10,281 nucleotides of DNA from Bacillota bacterium (GCA_023458355.1 JAEWZS010000121.1:1-10281); one strand, 5' to 3'. Positions 1 through 6,696 are shown, counted from the stretch's first letter. Program-made: numbers and translations. The notes: generated by a model from the sequence alone, not told the origin.

Positions 1-2805
1 GTCCTCGGGTGTATAAACGAATACGTTTTGAACCGGTGCTCCTTTTTCGTCCACATCAACGGGTGTAACCTTTGAGAACAATTCCCCGCTTAGCCGTTCA
101 TCCGCTTTAAGCTCAGCTCCCATCGCATTCGCTTCGTCGCGTGTCATGTCCTTAGAAAGCGTAAACATGATCTTATAGCGGTTGATTTCCCCGTACTGCT
201 TATCCACAATCGGATTTACACCGTCGTGCATGCCGAAACCGGCCACAATCAGCGCCATGCAGCCTGATATGCCAAGCACTGTCATCATGAGTCTCAGCTT
301 ATAACGGAAAAGGTTTCGTGCGGTGATTTTTTGGGAGAAGCTCATCTTTGACCAGAGCTTCGTCCAGTGCTCGAGAAATATTTTTCTGCCGCTTCTCGGC
401 ATCTTAGGCCGCATAAGCGAGGCAGTTACAGACTTTAACTCCCTGTAGCAGGAATACCAAGCCACCATAACCGTACAAATTAGGGCAACGATCACAGAGA
501 GTATGGACATCCCCCAGGGTATTCTTATTTCAATGTCGGGCAGGCGATACAAAGCAGAATATGCGCCGACGATTACCCTCGGTAAAATTTGAATGCAAAT
601 TAATTGCCCGAGCACACTGCCTATGATGCAGGCGATGGCGGAGTAAACCATGTATTTACCGGCAATTTGTGCAGACGAGTAGCCGAGGGCTTTGTACGTG
701 CCTATCTGTACGCGCTGCTCCTCAATCATGCGCGACATGGTCGTAAGGCAGACGAGCGCTGCAACAAGCAGGAAAAATACCGGGAAAATAGCTGCAATGG
801 CATCAACTCGTTCCGCATCCTGGTTGAAGCCTGCGTAGCTTTGTATAATATCATCACGTGTGAACACATACCACTTTCCGGTTTCAATTTCGCTAAACTT
901 GTTTCTAATATTCTGGATTAGATTGGAACCGTCTGCAATTTTACTTTCCGCTTCGGCAGCACCGGCTAGATACTCGGCGTAGCCCGCATCATATTCTTTC
1001 TTTCCGTCAGCCCATTCCGCCTCGCCTGACTCGAGCTTTACTTTCGCTTCTTCAAGCTGCTCGGCAGCTGAAATCTTCTGTTTTTTATATTCCGCCTCGC
1101 CCGCAGCGAGATCGGCTCTGGCGGTGTTGAGCTTTATTTTGTTTACCTTTATCTGTTCATTTGCATCATCCAATTTGGCTTTGCCGGCATCGTATTCGGC
1201 CTCGCCTTGTTGCAGCTCACTTTTTGCTGCATCGAGCTTTGCTTTGGCATCATCGAGCTGCATGCGGGCTTGTGCCAGTTCCTGCTCTGCGGCATCTAGC
1301 TCTTTCTCGGCTTCTTGAAGCTGTTTTTCGTATTCCTCGAGCTGTTTTTGAGCGTTTTCAAGCTCTATTCGCGCTTGCTCTTGTTGGTCTTCGGAGTTTT
1401 CTATTCGATCTATCGCTGCCTGAATTTGCGCTTGCAGCATGGCTATTGTTTCAGGATCGGATCCTCCGCTTTCTATATACGCGTCGAGTGCAGCTTGTGC
1501 CTCATCGAAAATTCTTTGTGCTTCCTCTTGGTCGACATCCTCACCGTTGAGTGCAGCTTGTGCCATCGCTACGGCTTCACTTGCGGTGTCATAGGCTGCT
1601 TTTGCTTGGTCATATTCCTTCTTGGCATCTTGGTATTGCTTAAGCCCGTCGTTGTATTTCTGTTCATTTTGCTTATACTCTGCCTCACCGCGGTTATATT
1701 GCGCCCAACCGCTGTCAAGCTGCCTGCGCGCATCACTAAGCTCCGCCTCGCCTGCGTCATACTGGGATTGAGCTAAAGCCAACTGCTTTTCGCCCTCTGT
1801 GATTTGCGCTCTACCTGTTCGCAAATCCGCCTCGGCTTTTTTAAACTCGGCGTTTGTAGTTTGTACGGCATTGTCGTAATCTTCATAGCCTTTGTCGAGT
1901 TCTGCCCTAGATTCATCCAGCTCCTGCTTCGCAAGATCGAGTTCCGCTTTAGCATCCAAAAGCTGTTGATTGGCGCTTGACTTCTGCGTATTGAGCTCAC
2001 TTTCCGCATCCGCAAGCTGCAATTTAACATCATCAAGGAAAAGGTTATAGCGAACTTGCCCGACATCGCCGATTTCAGAAGAAGCCTCTAAGGTTTCAAA
2101 ATCGTATCTCTTGTCAAAAGCGGTGACACCCGCCGCGCGGTCCAACATAACGTAAAGCTCCGTGTAGCGGGCATATTTAAACTCGCTTGCAGGCAGCATG
2201 ATGTAATAGGAGATTATGCCGTTTCCGATAGAGGACGTGCCATAGGAATAAGAGATATACTGCGGGGATTCTACAAGCCCTACAACGGTATAGTTTGTGC
2301 CGGAGATTATGGTATCCGTGGCGACAGACCCCGTGGTTTCGGAAAACCGAAGGATGTCGCCGATAGCAACATCCGTATCGCGCATGCGATACGCAGCAGC
2401 AAGGCATTCTCCCGGCTTTTCGGGCATGCGACCGGAAACAAGCTTGATTCTGTTGATTTTATCCTCGTCGCTGTTGATTGCGGCCACACGAGCTACGCTG
2501 TTTCCGCCTTCCTCAAGAACGACCAGGTCGGCCGAATAGGATGGCATTACATTTGTAACACCTTTGAGCGCACGAATTGCTGTCGCGTCGCCATCGTCAA
2601 AACCGACGGTGGAGATAATTTCAAGATCCATCAAGGAGGCGGAGTTGAAGTAGTTCTCAGCCGTTGCGCGCATACTCGGTGCTGTCGCTTTAACGCCCAC
2701 GAAAAATCCGACGCTCAAAAACGTAATGAGAAAAATCGAAATAAACCGCTCGCGAGAGCGAAGGATCTCCCTATAGGTATCCTTAAAAAGGGTTCTTAGT
2801 TTCAT
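1..2805 (-). CDS. Large FtsX/MacB-type ABC transporter permease with extracellular coiled-coil hairpin (partial, C-terminus outside window)
   Basis: The frame is open from the ATG at 2805 to the window edge: 935 residues with no stop. The start has an AAAGGAG ribosome site 5 bases upstream. One membrane helix lies near residues 21-38. It is followed by an extracellular domain (about 40-255), a very long coiled coil (about 257-627), helices near 669-690, 719-741 and 766-786, a cytoplasmic linker, a helix near 836-857, and the beginning of a second extracellular domain. The stretch after the second helix (EEQRVQIGTYKALGYS, from residue 694) resembles the FtsX-family loop that couples to the ATPase. 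This is the duplicated FtsX layout, so a further extracellular part and about three helices should lie beyond the edge. The gene starts 30 bases after its ATPase partner ends, so the two surely form one transporter. The substrate is unknown; release of lipids or peptides, or mechanical signalling across the envelope as in FtsEX, are both possible. Family assignment is firm, role is not. Confidence 0.9.
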   Translation of the reverse strand, partial: MKLRTLFKDTYREILRSRERFISIFLITFLSVGFFVGVKATAPSMRATAENYFNSASLMDLEIISTVGFDDGDATAIRALKGVTNVMPSYSADLVVLEEGGNSVARVAAINSDEDKINRIKLVSGRMPEKPGECLAAAYRMRDTDVAIGDILRFSETTGSVATDTIISGTNYTVVGLVESPQYISYSYGTSSIGNGIISYYIMLPASEFKYARYTELYVMLDRAAGVTAFDKRYDFETLEASSEIGDVGQVRYNLFLDDVKLQLADAESELNTQKSSANQQLLDAKAELDLAKQELDESRAELDKGYEDYDNAVQTTNAEFKKAEADLRTGRAQITEGEKQLALAQSQYDAGEAELSDARRQLDSGWAQYNRGEAEYKQNEQKYNDGLKQYQDAKKEYDQAKAAYDTASEAVAMAQAALNGEDVDQEEAQRIFDEAQAALDAYIESGGSDPETIAMLQAQIQAAIDRIENSEDQQEQARIELENAQKQLEEYEKQLQEAEKELDAAEQELAQARMQLDDAKAKLDAAKSELQQGEAEYDAGKAKLDDANEQIKVNKIKLNTARADLAAGEAEYKKQKISAAEQLEEAKVKLESGEAEWADGKKEYDAGYAEYLAGAAEAESKIADGSNLIQNIRNKFSEIETGKWYVFTRDDIIQSYAGFNQDAERVDAIAAIFPVFFLLVAALVCLTTMSRMIEEQRVQIGTYKALGYSSAQIAGKYMVYSAIACIIGSVLGQLICIQILPRVIVGAYSALYRLPDIEIRIPWGMSILSVIVALICTVMVAWYSCYRELKSVTASLMRPKMPRSGRKIFLEHWTKLWSKMSFSQKITARNLFRYKLRLMMTVLGISGCMALIVAGFGMHDGVNPIVDKQYGEINRYKIMFTLSKDMTRDEANAMGAELKADERLSGELFSKVTPVDVDEKGAPVQNVFVYTPED
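925..2037 (-). repeat. Degenerate 21-base repeat encoding a heptad coiled coil ([YLW]xx[GA]xx[EQ])
   Basis: This part of the permease gene encodes about 370 residues of heptads. In the clearest run Tyr or Leu recurs every seven residues with Gly or Ala three places later, for example YDAGEAE, LSDARRQ, LDSGWAQ, YNRGEAE, and then seven-residue units starting YKQ, YND, YQD and YDQ. The pattern resembles the X-X-X-Leu-X-X-Gly heptad repeats known from YhgE/Pip-like and MMPL-like envelope proteins. A break rich in Gly, Pro and acidic residues (residues about 419-455, containing LNGEDVD and SGGSDPE) divides it into arms of about 162 and 172 residues. Repetition is at protein level; the DNA copies are diverged. 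Confidence 0.85.
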
Positions 2806-2835
2806 GTTTGCTCCTTTACTGAGACGGGTTTCGAT

Positions 2836-3540
2836 TTACCATTCCAAATCTTCCACACATGCGGGTGACGGATTAACGTCGATGGATGCAACCGATCCGT
2901 TTCGCATGTGAATGACGCGGTCGGCCATTGGCGCGATTGCCGAGTTATGCGTGATTAAAACAACGGTCATCTTCTGCTTTTTACAGGTGTCTTGCAATAA
3001 TGCAAGTATCTTTTTGCCTGTGGTATAATCGAGCGCTCCCGTGGGTTCATCGCAAAGCAAAAGCTTAGGTTTTTTAGCGAGTGCACGGGCAATGGCGACG
3101 CGCTGCTGCTCACCACCTGAAAGCTGGGAGGGAAAGTTGTGCACGCGCTCTCCCAAGCCTACGCTTGCTAAAACGTCAACAGAATCGAGGTCGCTTTCGC
3201 ATATCTGCGAAGCAAGCTCCACATTTTCGCTGGCCGTAAGGTTTGGTATGAGGTTATAAAACTGAAAAACAAAACCGATGTCCATCCTTCGGTATTGAAT
3301 CATTTGCGATTCTAATAGCGAGCTGACCTTCTTGCCGTCAACTATGATATCGCCCTCGTCGCAATTGTCTATGCCGCCAAGCATATTGAGTACGGTAGTT
3401 TTTCCCGCGCCGCTGGCGCCGGAAATTACGGCAAATTCGCCTTTTTCGATACCGAAATTAACTGCGTTTGCGGCGACAATCGTCACTTCTCCCATTTTGT
3501 ATCTCTTATAGACATCTTGAAAAACGATGTATGGTTTCAT
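2836..3540 (-). CDS. ABC transporter ATP-binding protein, LolD/MacB-type
   Basis: This 234-residue ATPase powers the permease encoded next to it. It has Walker A GASGAGKTT (residues 41-49), a Q-loop glutamine at 93 (FVFQFYN), the signature LSGGEQQ (140-146), Walker B ending in DEP (164-166), the D-loop GALD (168-171) and the switch histidine at 198 (ITHN). Length and motif spelling fit the LolD/MacB/FtsE-like group that pairs with FtsX-type permeases. An ATG at 3570 would add ten residues but has no ribosome site. The ATG at 3540 has AGGAGG five bases upstream and gives the usual N-terminus, so I chose it. The gene follows the acyl carrier protein gene after 55 bases and precedes the permease by 30, consistent with one operon. 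All catalytic motifs are intact. Confidence 0.93.
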   Translation of the reverse strand: MKPYIVFQDVYKRYKMGEVTIVAANAVNFGIEKGEFAVISGASGAGKTTVLNMLGGIDNCDEGDIIVDGKKVSSLLESQMIQYRRMDIGFVFQFYNLIPNLTASENVELASQICESDLDSVDVLASVGLGERVHNFPSQLSGGEQQRVAIARALAKKPKLLLCDEPTGALDYTTGKKILALLQDTCKKQKMTVVLITHNSAIAPMADRVIHMRNGSVASIDVNPSPACVEDLEW

Positions 3541-3595
3541 GAAAGCCTCCTGAGTGGTAAATTGCACCATTGAATATATAGAAACATCAGGCTTC

Positions 3596-3829
3596 TCAGC
3601 ACGCGATGGTTTCTTTTTCGAGGTAGGCTACTACATCGCCGATGTTTCGGAAATTGATCAGTTCCCGGTCGGGAATCTCTATAAGGAATTCTTTCTCCAA
3701 AACTGTGACCAGATGAACGAATTCGAGGGAGTTAAGCCCAAGCCCCGTTCGAAGCTCTGTTTTTAAGGTTATGTCCTGCGGTTGAAGTTCTACGTAATCA
3801 GAAAGGATGGTAAGAAGCCGTTCAAACAT
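3596..3829 (-). CDS. Free-standing acyl carrier protein
   Basis: A 77-residue acidic, helical protein of standard ACP size. The attachment motif is GLNSLEF (residues 31-37), with Ser34 expected to receive the 4'-phosphopantetheine arm; helix II follows (SLEFVHLVTVLEKEF). Most type II ACPs have Asp directly before this serine (DSL); here it is Asn33. The gene sits 16 bases after the AMP-dependent ligase, which is the likely loading enzyme, and a phosphopantetheinyl transferase is encoded divergently. With no fatty acid synthesis genes nearby, this is probably a specialised carrier rather than the housekeeping AcpP. A DltC-like D-alanyl carrier is less likely because the neighbouring ligase looks like a fatty acyl type and no dltB or dltD is seen. 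The ribosome site is weak (AAGGCAGG, upstream of ATG 3829), so translational coupling to the ligase gene is plausible. Confidence 0.9.
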   Translation of the reverse strand: MFERLLTILSDYVELQPQDITLKTELRTGLGLNSLEFVHLVTVLEKEFLIEIPDRELINFRNIGDVVAYLEKETIAC

Positions 3830-3845
3830 ACTTTAGCCTGCCTTT

Positions 3846-5591
3846 TTATAAAATAATCCCATCTCCGAAGGATTTGTTCTGCTCTTCGATCACCTTGTGA
3901 CGGATGACTTTTTGGGTGGTCGTTTTTAAAAAATCATCCTGCGTAATAAACAGCTGGTGCATTTGCTTGTAACCGGGCAAAAGTTTATTGACGCGGCGTA
4001 TATCTTCAGCGACAAGCCTTTCAACAGTCTCCCTGTCCATTTTCCCGAAATACTCCTCCACCTCAATCTTGAGCGCGGCGGCAATCGTCTGCATGAGAGT
4101 TTCTTTTACTTTATAATTGGAGGAATAGACCATCGCTTCCTTAACATAAGGCAGCTCATGGATAATCGTTGCCTCAATTTCTTCCGGGTGTACGTTCTTG
4201 CCGTTGTTTAAAACGATCAGATTCTTTTTTCTGCCGACAACGGTAAGCTGTTTCCGGCCTTTAAGCTTGCCGTAGTCGCCCGATTTTAGCCAATCGCCGT
4301 CAAATGTTGCGGCTGTAGCTGCATCGTCTTTATAGTAGCCAAGCATTACGGTATCGCCTTTTACATAGATTTCGCCCACACCGTTGTTGTCTTCGTTATC
4401 GATTTTCACCTGCAGCGAACCTAACGGCTTGCCGACAGACTCGGCATGCTTATGTGCATCTACGTTAATGGAAACGACGGGGGAGCATTCGGTTAGCCCG
4501 TAAGCAGTGATTACATCTATACCGCAGCTGTAAAGGCCGCGAATTACTTCGGGGTCGGCCGCTGCACCGCCGCAAACAACCAAATCGAATTTGCCGCCAA
4601 GATTATCTTTAAGCTGCTTAAACAGCACATTGCGAAGGTCGATACCGAGCTTTAAAAACATGTTGGACATTTTTATGACAATCTCAAGATCCCTTGTGCG
4701 GCCCTCTCTTTTTGCTTCCGCCCAAATCGTTTTGTATAAGGTTTCCAAGAACAAAGGCACAACCAACGCCATACCCGGCTTTACAATTTTCATCGTATCC
4801 GTAAGGCGCTTAAGGCTGGAGCAAATGTATATGTTCATGCCTTCTAGTATGCCCGGCAGTATGTGACAATTAAATTCAATCGTATGGTGAAATGGCAAAA
4901 TAGATATCGATTCGGGCTCGCAAGGCGCAGCCCTGAATATGTTGTCGACATTAGCGCAAATGTTTTTATGGCTGAGCATGACGCCTTTGTTCGCGCCCGT
5001 GGTGCCTGAGGTAAAAAGGATTGCTGCAACTTTTTCGCGGTCGATCTGCCTATCCAAATAGCGGCGGTCGCCGCGGCTGATTAACTCTTTGCCGTGTCTG
5101 ATCATACCGGGCAGAGATTTGCTTTCGTCAACACCTGAAAGTGCTTCAAATGCAAAGCCTTTCACGTGTTCGCTTTCAAGAAGTTTAGCAGCGCCGCGGT
5201 AAGTTTTGCTGTAGATAAGCGCATTCGCGTCGCCCTTAAGCGCGAGGCTAAATAGATTGTCGTCGGTAAGCTCTTTATCTAAAGGTACGATCACACCTAC
5301 GCCGCAAACAACCGCCATATAGGAGATAAACCAAAGATAGGAGTTTTCCCCCACCAGTGCAATGTGCGTGTCTTGATAGCCGTAATCGATCAGCGCTGTT
5401 CCCAACGCATGAACATCATCCAAAATGTTCTTACACGAGTATTGGATTATTTCACCACTTTTTGTCTCCCTAAGAACTGTTTTTTCCCCGTTTATAAGAA
5501 GCGCTCTTTGCAGTAACTCCCTTAAATCCGGGAGTGGCCCCATTGCATAAACCGGGCGCCGTTTCACGAAGCACGCTCGACGATTTTTCAT
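3846..5591 (-). CDS. AMP-forming acyl ligase (acyl-CoA / acyl-ACP synthetase family)
   Basis: A 581-residue ANL-superfamily enzyme that should activate a carboxylic acid as acyl-adenylate and pass it to a thiol, here plausibly the phosphopantetheine of the adjacent ACP. Visible motifs, numbered from the start at 5591: TSGTTGANKG (194-203, phosphate loop), YGLTE (364-368), SGDYG (437-441), GRKKNLIVLNNGKN (453-466, hinge region), and a C-terminal TTTQKVIRHK whose Lys561 fits the catalytic lysine. The usual Gly before that lysine is Gln. The overall look (FHHTIEF, NGKNVHPEEIE) is of long-chain acyl-CoA synthetases, but specificity cannot be read from sequence. An ATG at 5741 would add 50 residues, but that stretch has no ribosome site and contains a good promoter (5652-5680). 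ATG 5591 has GGAGG ten bases upstream, so I take it as the start. It is the first gene of the operon. Confidence 0.9.
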   Translation of the reverse strand: MKNRRACFVKRRPVYAMGPLPDLRELLQRALLINGEKTVLRETKSGEIIQYSCKNILDDVHALGTALIDYGYQDTHIALVGENSYLWFISYMAVVCGVGVIVPLDKELTDDNLFSLALKGDANALIYSKTYRGAAKLLESEHVKGFAFEALSGVDESKSLPGMIRHGKELISRGDRRYLDRQIDREKVAAILFTSGTTGANKGVMLSHKNICANVDNIFRAAPCEPESISILPFHHTIEFNCHILPGILEGMNIYICSSLKRLTDTMKIVKPGMALVVPLFLETLYKTIWAEAKREGRTRDLEIVIKMSNMFLKLGIDLRNVLFKQLKDNLGGKFDLVVCGGAAADPEVIRGLYSCGIDVITAYGLTECSPVVSINVDAHKHAESVGKPLGSLQVKIDNEDNNGVGEIYVKGDTVMLGYYKDDAATAATFDGDWLKSGDYGKLKGRKQLTVVGRKKNLIVLNNGKNVHPEEIEATIIHELPYVKEAMVYSSNYKVKETLMQTIAAALKIEVEEYFGKMDRETVERLVAEDIRRVNKLLPGYKQMHQLFITQDDFLKTTTQKVIRHKVIEEQNKSFGDGIIL

Positions 5592-5601
5592 GTTTAGCTG
5601 C

Positions 5602-5606
5602 CCTCC
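5602..5606 (-). promoter_or_regulatory. Ribosome binding site that fixes the ligase start at 5591
   Basis: GGAGG on the minus strand, 10 bases before ATG 5591. It lies inside the longer reading frame beginning at 5741, where it translates as part of a Gly-rich run (AIGGGGQ) unlike any ANL N-terminus. A short imperfect hairpin (CTCC-C-GC at 5617-5623 with GCGGAG at 5603-5608) could pair with this site; whether it does is unknown. Confidence 0.75.
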
Positions 5607-5651
5607 GCCCCCGATAGCGGGAGAAAATATTGCCTTTTTGCTACCCACATC

Positions 5652-5680
5652 ATTGTATTGCGTAAGTATACGGCCGTCAA
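5652..5680 (-). promoter_or_regulatory. Sigma-A-type promoter for the ligase-ACP-ABC operon
   Basis: Minus strand TTGACG (5680-5675), a 17-base spacer, then TACAAT (5657-5652). Each box differs from consensus at one position and the spacing is optimal. Transcription would begin near 5645, leaving a leader of about 54 bases before ATG 5591. Its position inside the longer reading frame supports the shorter ligase protein. Confidence 0.75.
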
Positions 5681-5816
5681 ACGAATAAAGCGTATAAATA
5701 TACAAATTACTGTCGAAAAATGACACATTGCGAAAACTCATCCGCCGGGTGATTGGTAGAAATTAAACCCGAGCGACCCTGCGCTGCAATTTGTTCCGGC
5801 AAAGAGCCAAAGAAAG

Positions 5817-5830
5817 GATTGCACGCAATC
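5817..5830. promoter_or_regulatory. Perfect 14-base palindrome, candidate operator
   Basis: GATTGC-AC-GCAATC: six-base arms around a two-base centre. It lies between the divergent promoters. The half-site core CGCAAT recurs on the minus strand at 5657-5662, overlapping the start of the -10 region of the ligase promoter, and at 5727-5732. This could be a repressor site; no regulator gene is in the window. Confidence 0.35.
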
Positions 5831-5848
5831 GTGATTTAAAAAATGTCA

Positions 5849-5866
5849 TTAGAGTAGATAGTCTAA
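5849..5866. promoter_or_regulatory. Inverted repeat TTAGA-N8-TCTAA, candidate operator
   Basis: Five-base perfect arms separated by eight bases, ending six bases before the -35 box of the first plus-strand promoter. The ATTAG...CTAA(A)T outline is loosely reminiscent of FapR-type lipid-gene operators (ATTAGTACC...TAAT), but the spacing and centre differ, so this is only a hint. Confidence 0.3.
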
Positions 5867-5872
5867 ATAATA

Positions 5873-5902
5873 TTGTATTAGGGAGGTAGGCTGAGGTATA
5901 AT
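5873..5902 (+). promoter_or_regulatory. Candidate promoter 1 for the PPTase gene
   Basis: TTGTAT (5873-5878), an 18-base spacer, then a perfect TATAAT (5897-5902). Transcription would start near 5909, about 143 bases before the PPTase start at 6052. Confidence 0.5.
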
Positions 5903-5966
5903 CCGTAGAAAAGATATTCGGAGCGACACAGGCAGAATTTATCTTGATGTATTAGAAGAAACGCTG

Positions 5967-5996
5967 TTGAGAAAATGTTATTTATTTATATATATA
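5967..5996 (+). promoter_or_regulatory. Candidate promoter 2 for the PPTase gene
   Basis: TTGAGA (5967-5972) followed after 16 to 18 bases by TATATA within a TA-rich run (5989-5996). The start site would be near 6001, about 50 bases before the chosen start codon and too close to the upstream GTG at 6004 for that to be used from this promoter. AT-rich DNA throws up such boxes easily. Confidence 0.45.
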
Positions 5997-6051
5997 TGTT
6001 AATGTGTTAAGGCAAAGAGATGTATACATATACGTAATGGGCGAGGGATGT

Positions 6052-6696
6052 ATGATAACGGTCTATGTGCTTAGGACTGACCGAGACTTATCGCAAAACG
6101 AGTATTGCTATTTATCGGAAATGGTTTCATCCGATAAGCATAAGCAACTCAGAAAGTTCTCTCGGTATGAGGATGCACAGCGGACGCTTTTGGGAGATGT
6201 GCTGCTTCGATGTGCACTTAAAGAAAGATATGGAATGTTGAACAGCGAAATCGTTTTTAGGACAAACGAATTCGGAAAGCCATATTTACAAAACTGCCCG
6301 GATAATCACATCAACATTTCTCATTCTAAAAAGTATGTTGCATGTGCAGTGAGCCTGTCGCCTGTCGGAATAGATGTGGAGGAGATAGGGAATATGGATA
6401 TAAATACAGTAAATCGCTTTTTTACGGAAGAAGAGAAACAATATATACTGGGCTTTCCGAAGCAAGTGCAGTCAAGCGCCTTTTATCATATTTGGACAAG
6501 AAAGGAAGCCTATATAAAGCGCGAGGGAAAAGGGCTTCAAACACCGCTTAGCACTATTAACGTGCTTGGACCAATCGACAACACATACTTTCATTTGATA
6601 TTTAAAAACTATGAAGCAATATGTAACGTCTGTTCATGCGAGTCCATATTGCCTACCATTTCATATCCTACCCTGGATAGTCTTTTTCATAAATAA
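6052..6696 (+). CDS. Sfp-type 4'-phosphopantetheinyl transferase
   Basis: A 214-residue cytosolic enzyme that transfers phosphopantetheine from coenzyme A to a carrier protein serine; the ACP encoded divergently is the obvious partner. Motifs, numbered from ATG 6052: GKPYL (75-79), NISHS (88-92), GIDVEE (106-111, with Asp108 and Glu110 as metal ligands), FFTEEEKQYI (123-132), and WTRKEAYIKREGKGL (148-162, with Lys151, Glu152 and Lys156). These are the P1-P3 motifs of the Sfp group, and the two-domain length separates it from the short AcpS type. The frame extends upstream to a GTG at 6004 with another ATG at 6037, but only ATG 6052 has a nearby ribosome site (GAGGG, 4 bases before). The normal Sfp beginning (MITVYVLRTDRD) also starts there. 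The gene is visibly more AT-rich than the pyr genes. It is the only plus-strand gene here. Confidence 0.92.
   Translation: MITVYVLRTDRDLSQNEYCYLSEMVSSDKHKQLRKFSRYEDAQRTLLGDVLLRCALKERYGMLNSEIVFRTNEFGKPYLQNCPDNHINISHSKKYVACAVSLSPVGIDVEEIGNMDINTVNRFFTEEEKQYILGFPKQVQSSAFYHIWTRKEAYIKREGKGLQTPLSTINVLGPIDNTYFHLIFKNYEAICNVCSCESILPTISYPTLDSLFHK

Larger units (their letters stand above)
5592..6051. other. Divergent control region between the ligase operon and the PPTase gene
   Basis: These 460 bases hold no gene that I can support. They contain the minus-strand promoter (5652-5680), two inverted repeats (5817-5830 and 5849-5866) and two candidate plus-strand promoters (5873-5902 and 5967-5996). The right part, from about 5830, is strongly AT-rich. 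The layout suits joint control of the two divergent units. Confidence 0.6.

Noticed and set aside
1124..1776. Hydrophobic and Ser/Ala-rich plus-strand frames across the coiled-coil region
   Set aside because: They are antisense to the long permease frame. Their composition is the mirror of Glu/Ala/Leu-rich heptad codons, and no ribosome sites or family features are seen.
1..3540. True LolCDE or MacAB assignment for the ABC pair
   Set aside because: The motifs place it in that superfamily only. The organism appears Gram-positive, no MacA adaptor is encoded nearby, and the long hairpin is not part of standard LolC/E or MacB.
2836..3829. DltA/DltC-like D-alanylation system
   Set aside because: An ACP-sized carrier with a ligase could suggest it, but the ligase has the length and motif style of fatty acyl synthetases and there is no dltB or dltD.
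5592..5741. N-terminal 50 residues of the long form of the ligase
   Set aside because: There is no ribosome site at 5741, a promoter lies inside, and a good ribosome site precedes ATG 5591.
5895..6003. A short frame reading ...RSDTGRIYLDVLEETLLR..., possible remnant gene
   Set aside because: It looks somewhat protein-like but has no ATG, GTG or TTG start near its beginning, ends in a TA-rich run, and overlaps promoter boxes. It is too short to call a pseudogene.
6004..6051. Upstream GTG and ATG starts for the PPTase
   Set aside because: No ribosome site serves 6004 or 6037, and Sfp-type proteins begin at the position of ATG 6052. A candidate promoter would also start transcription at about 6001.
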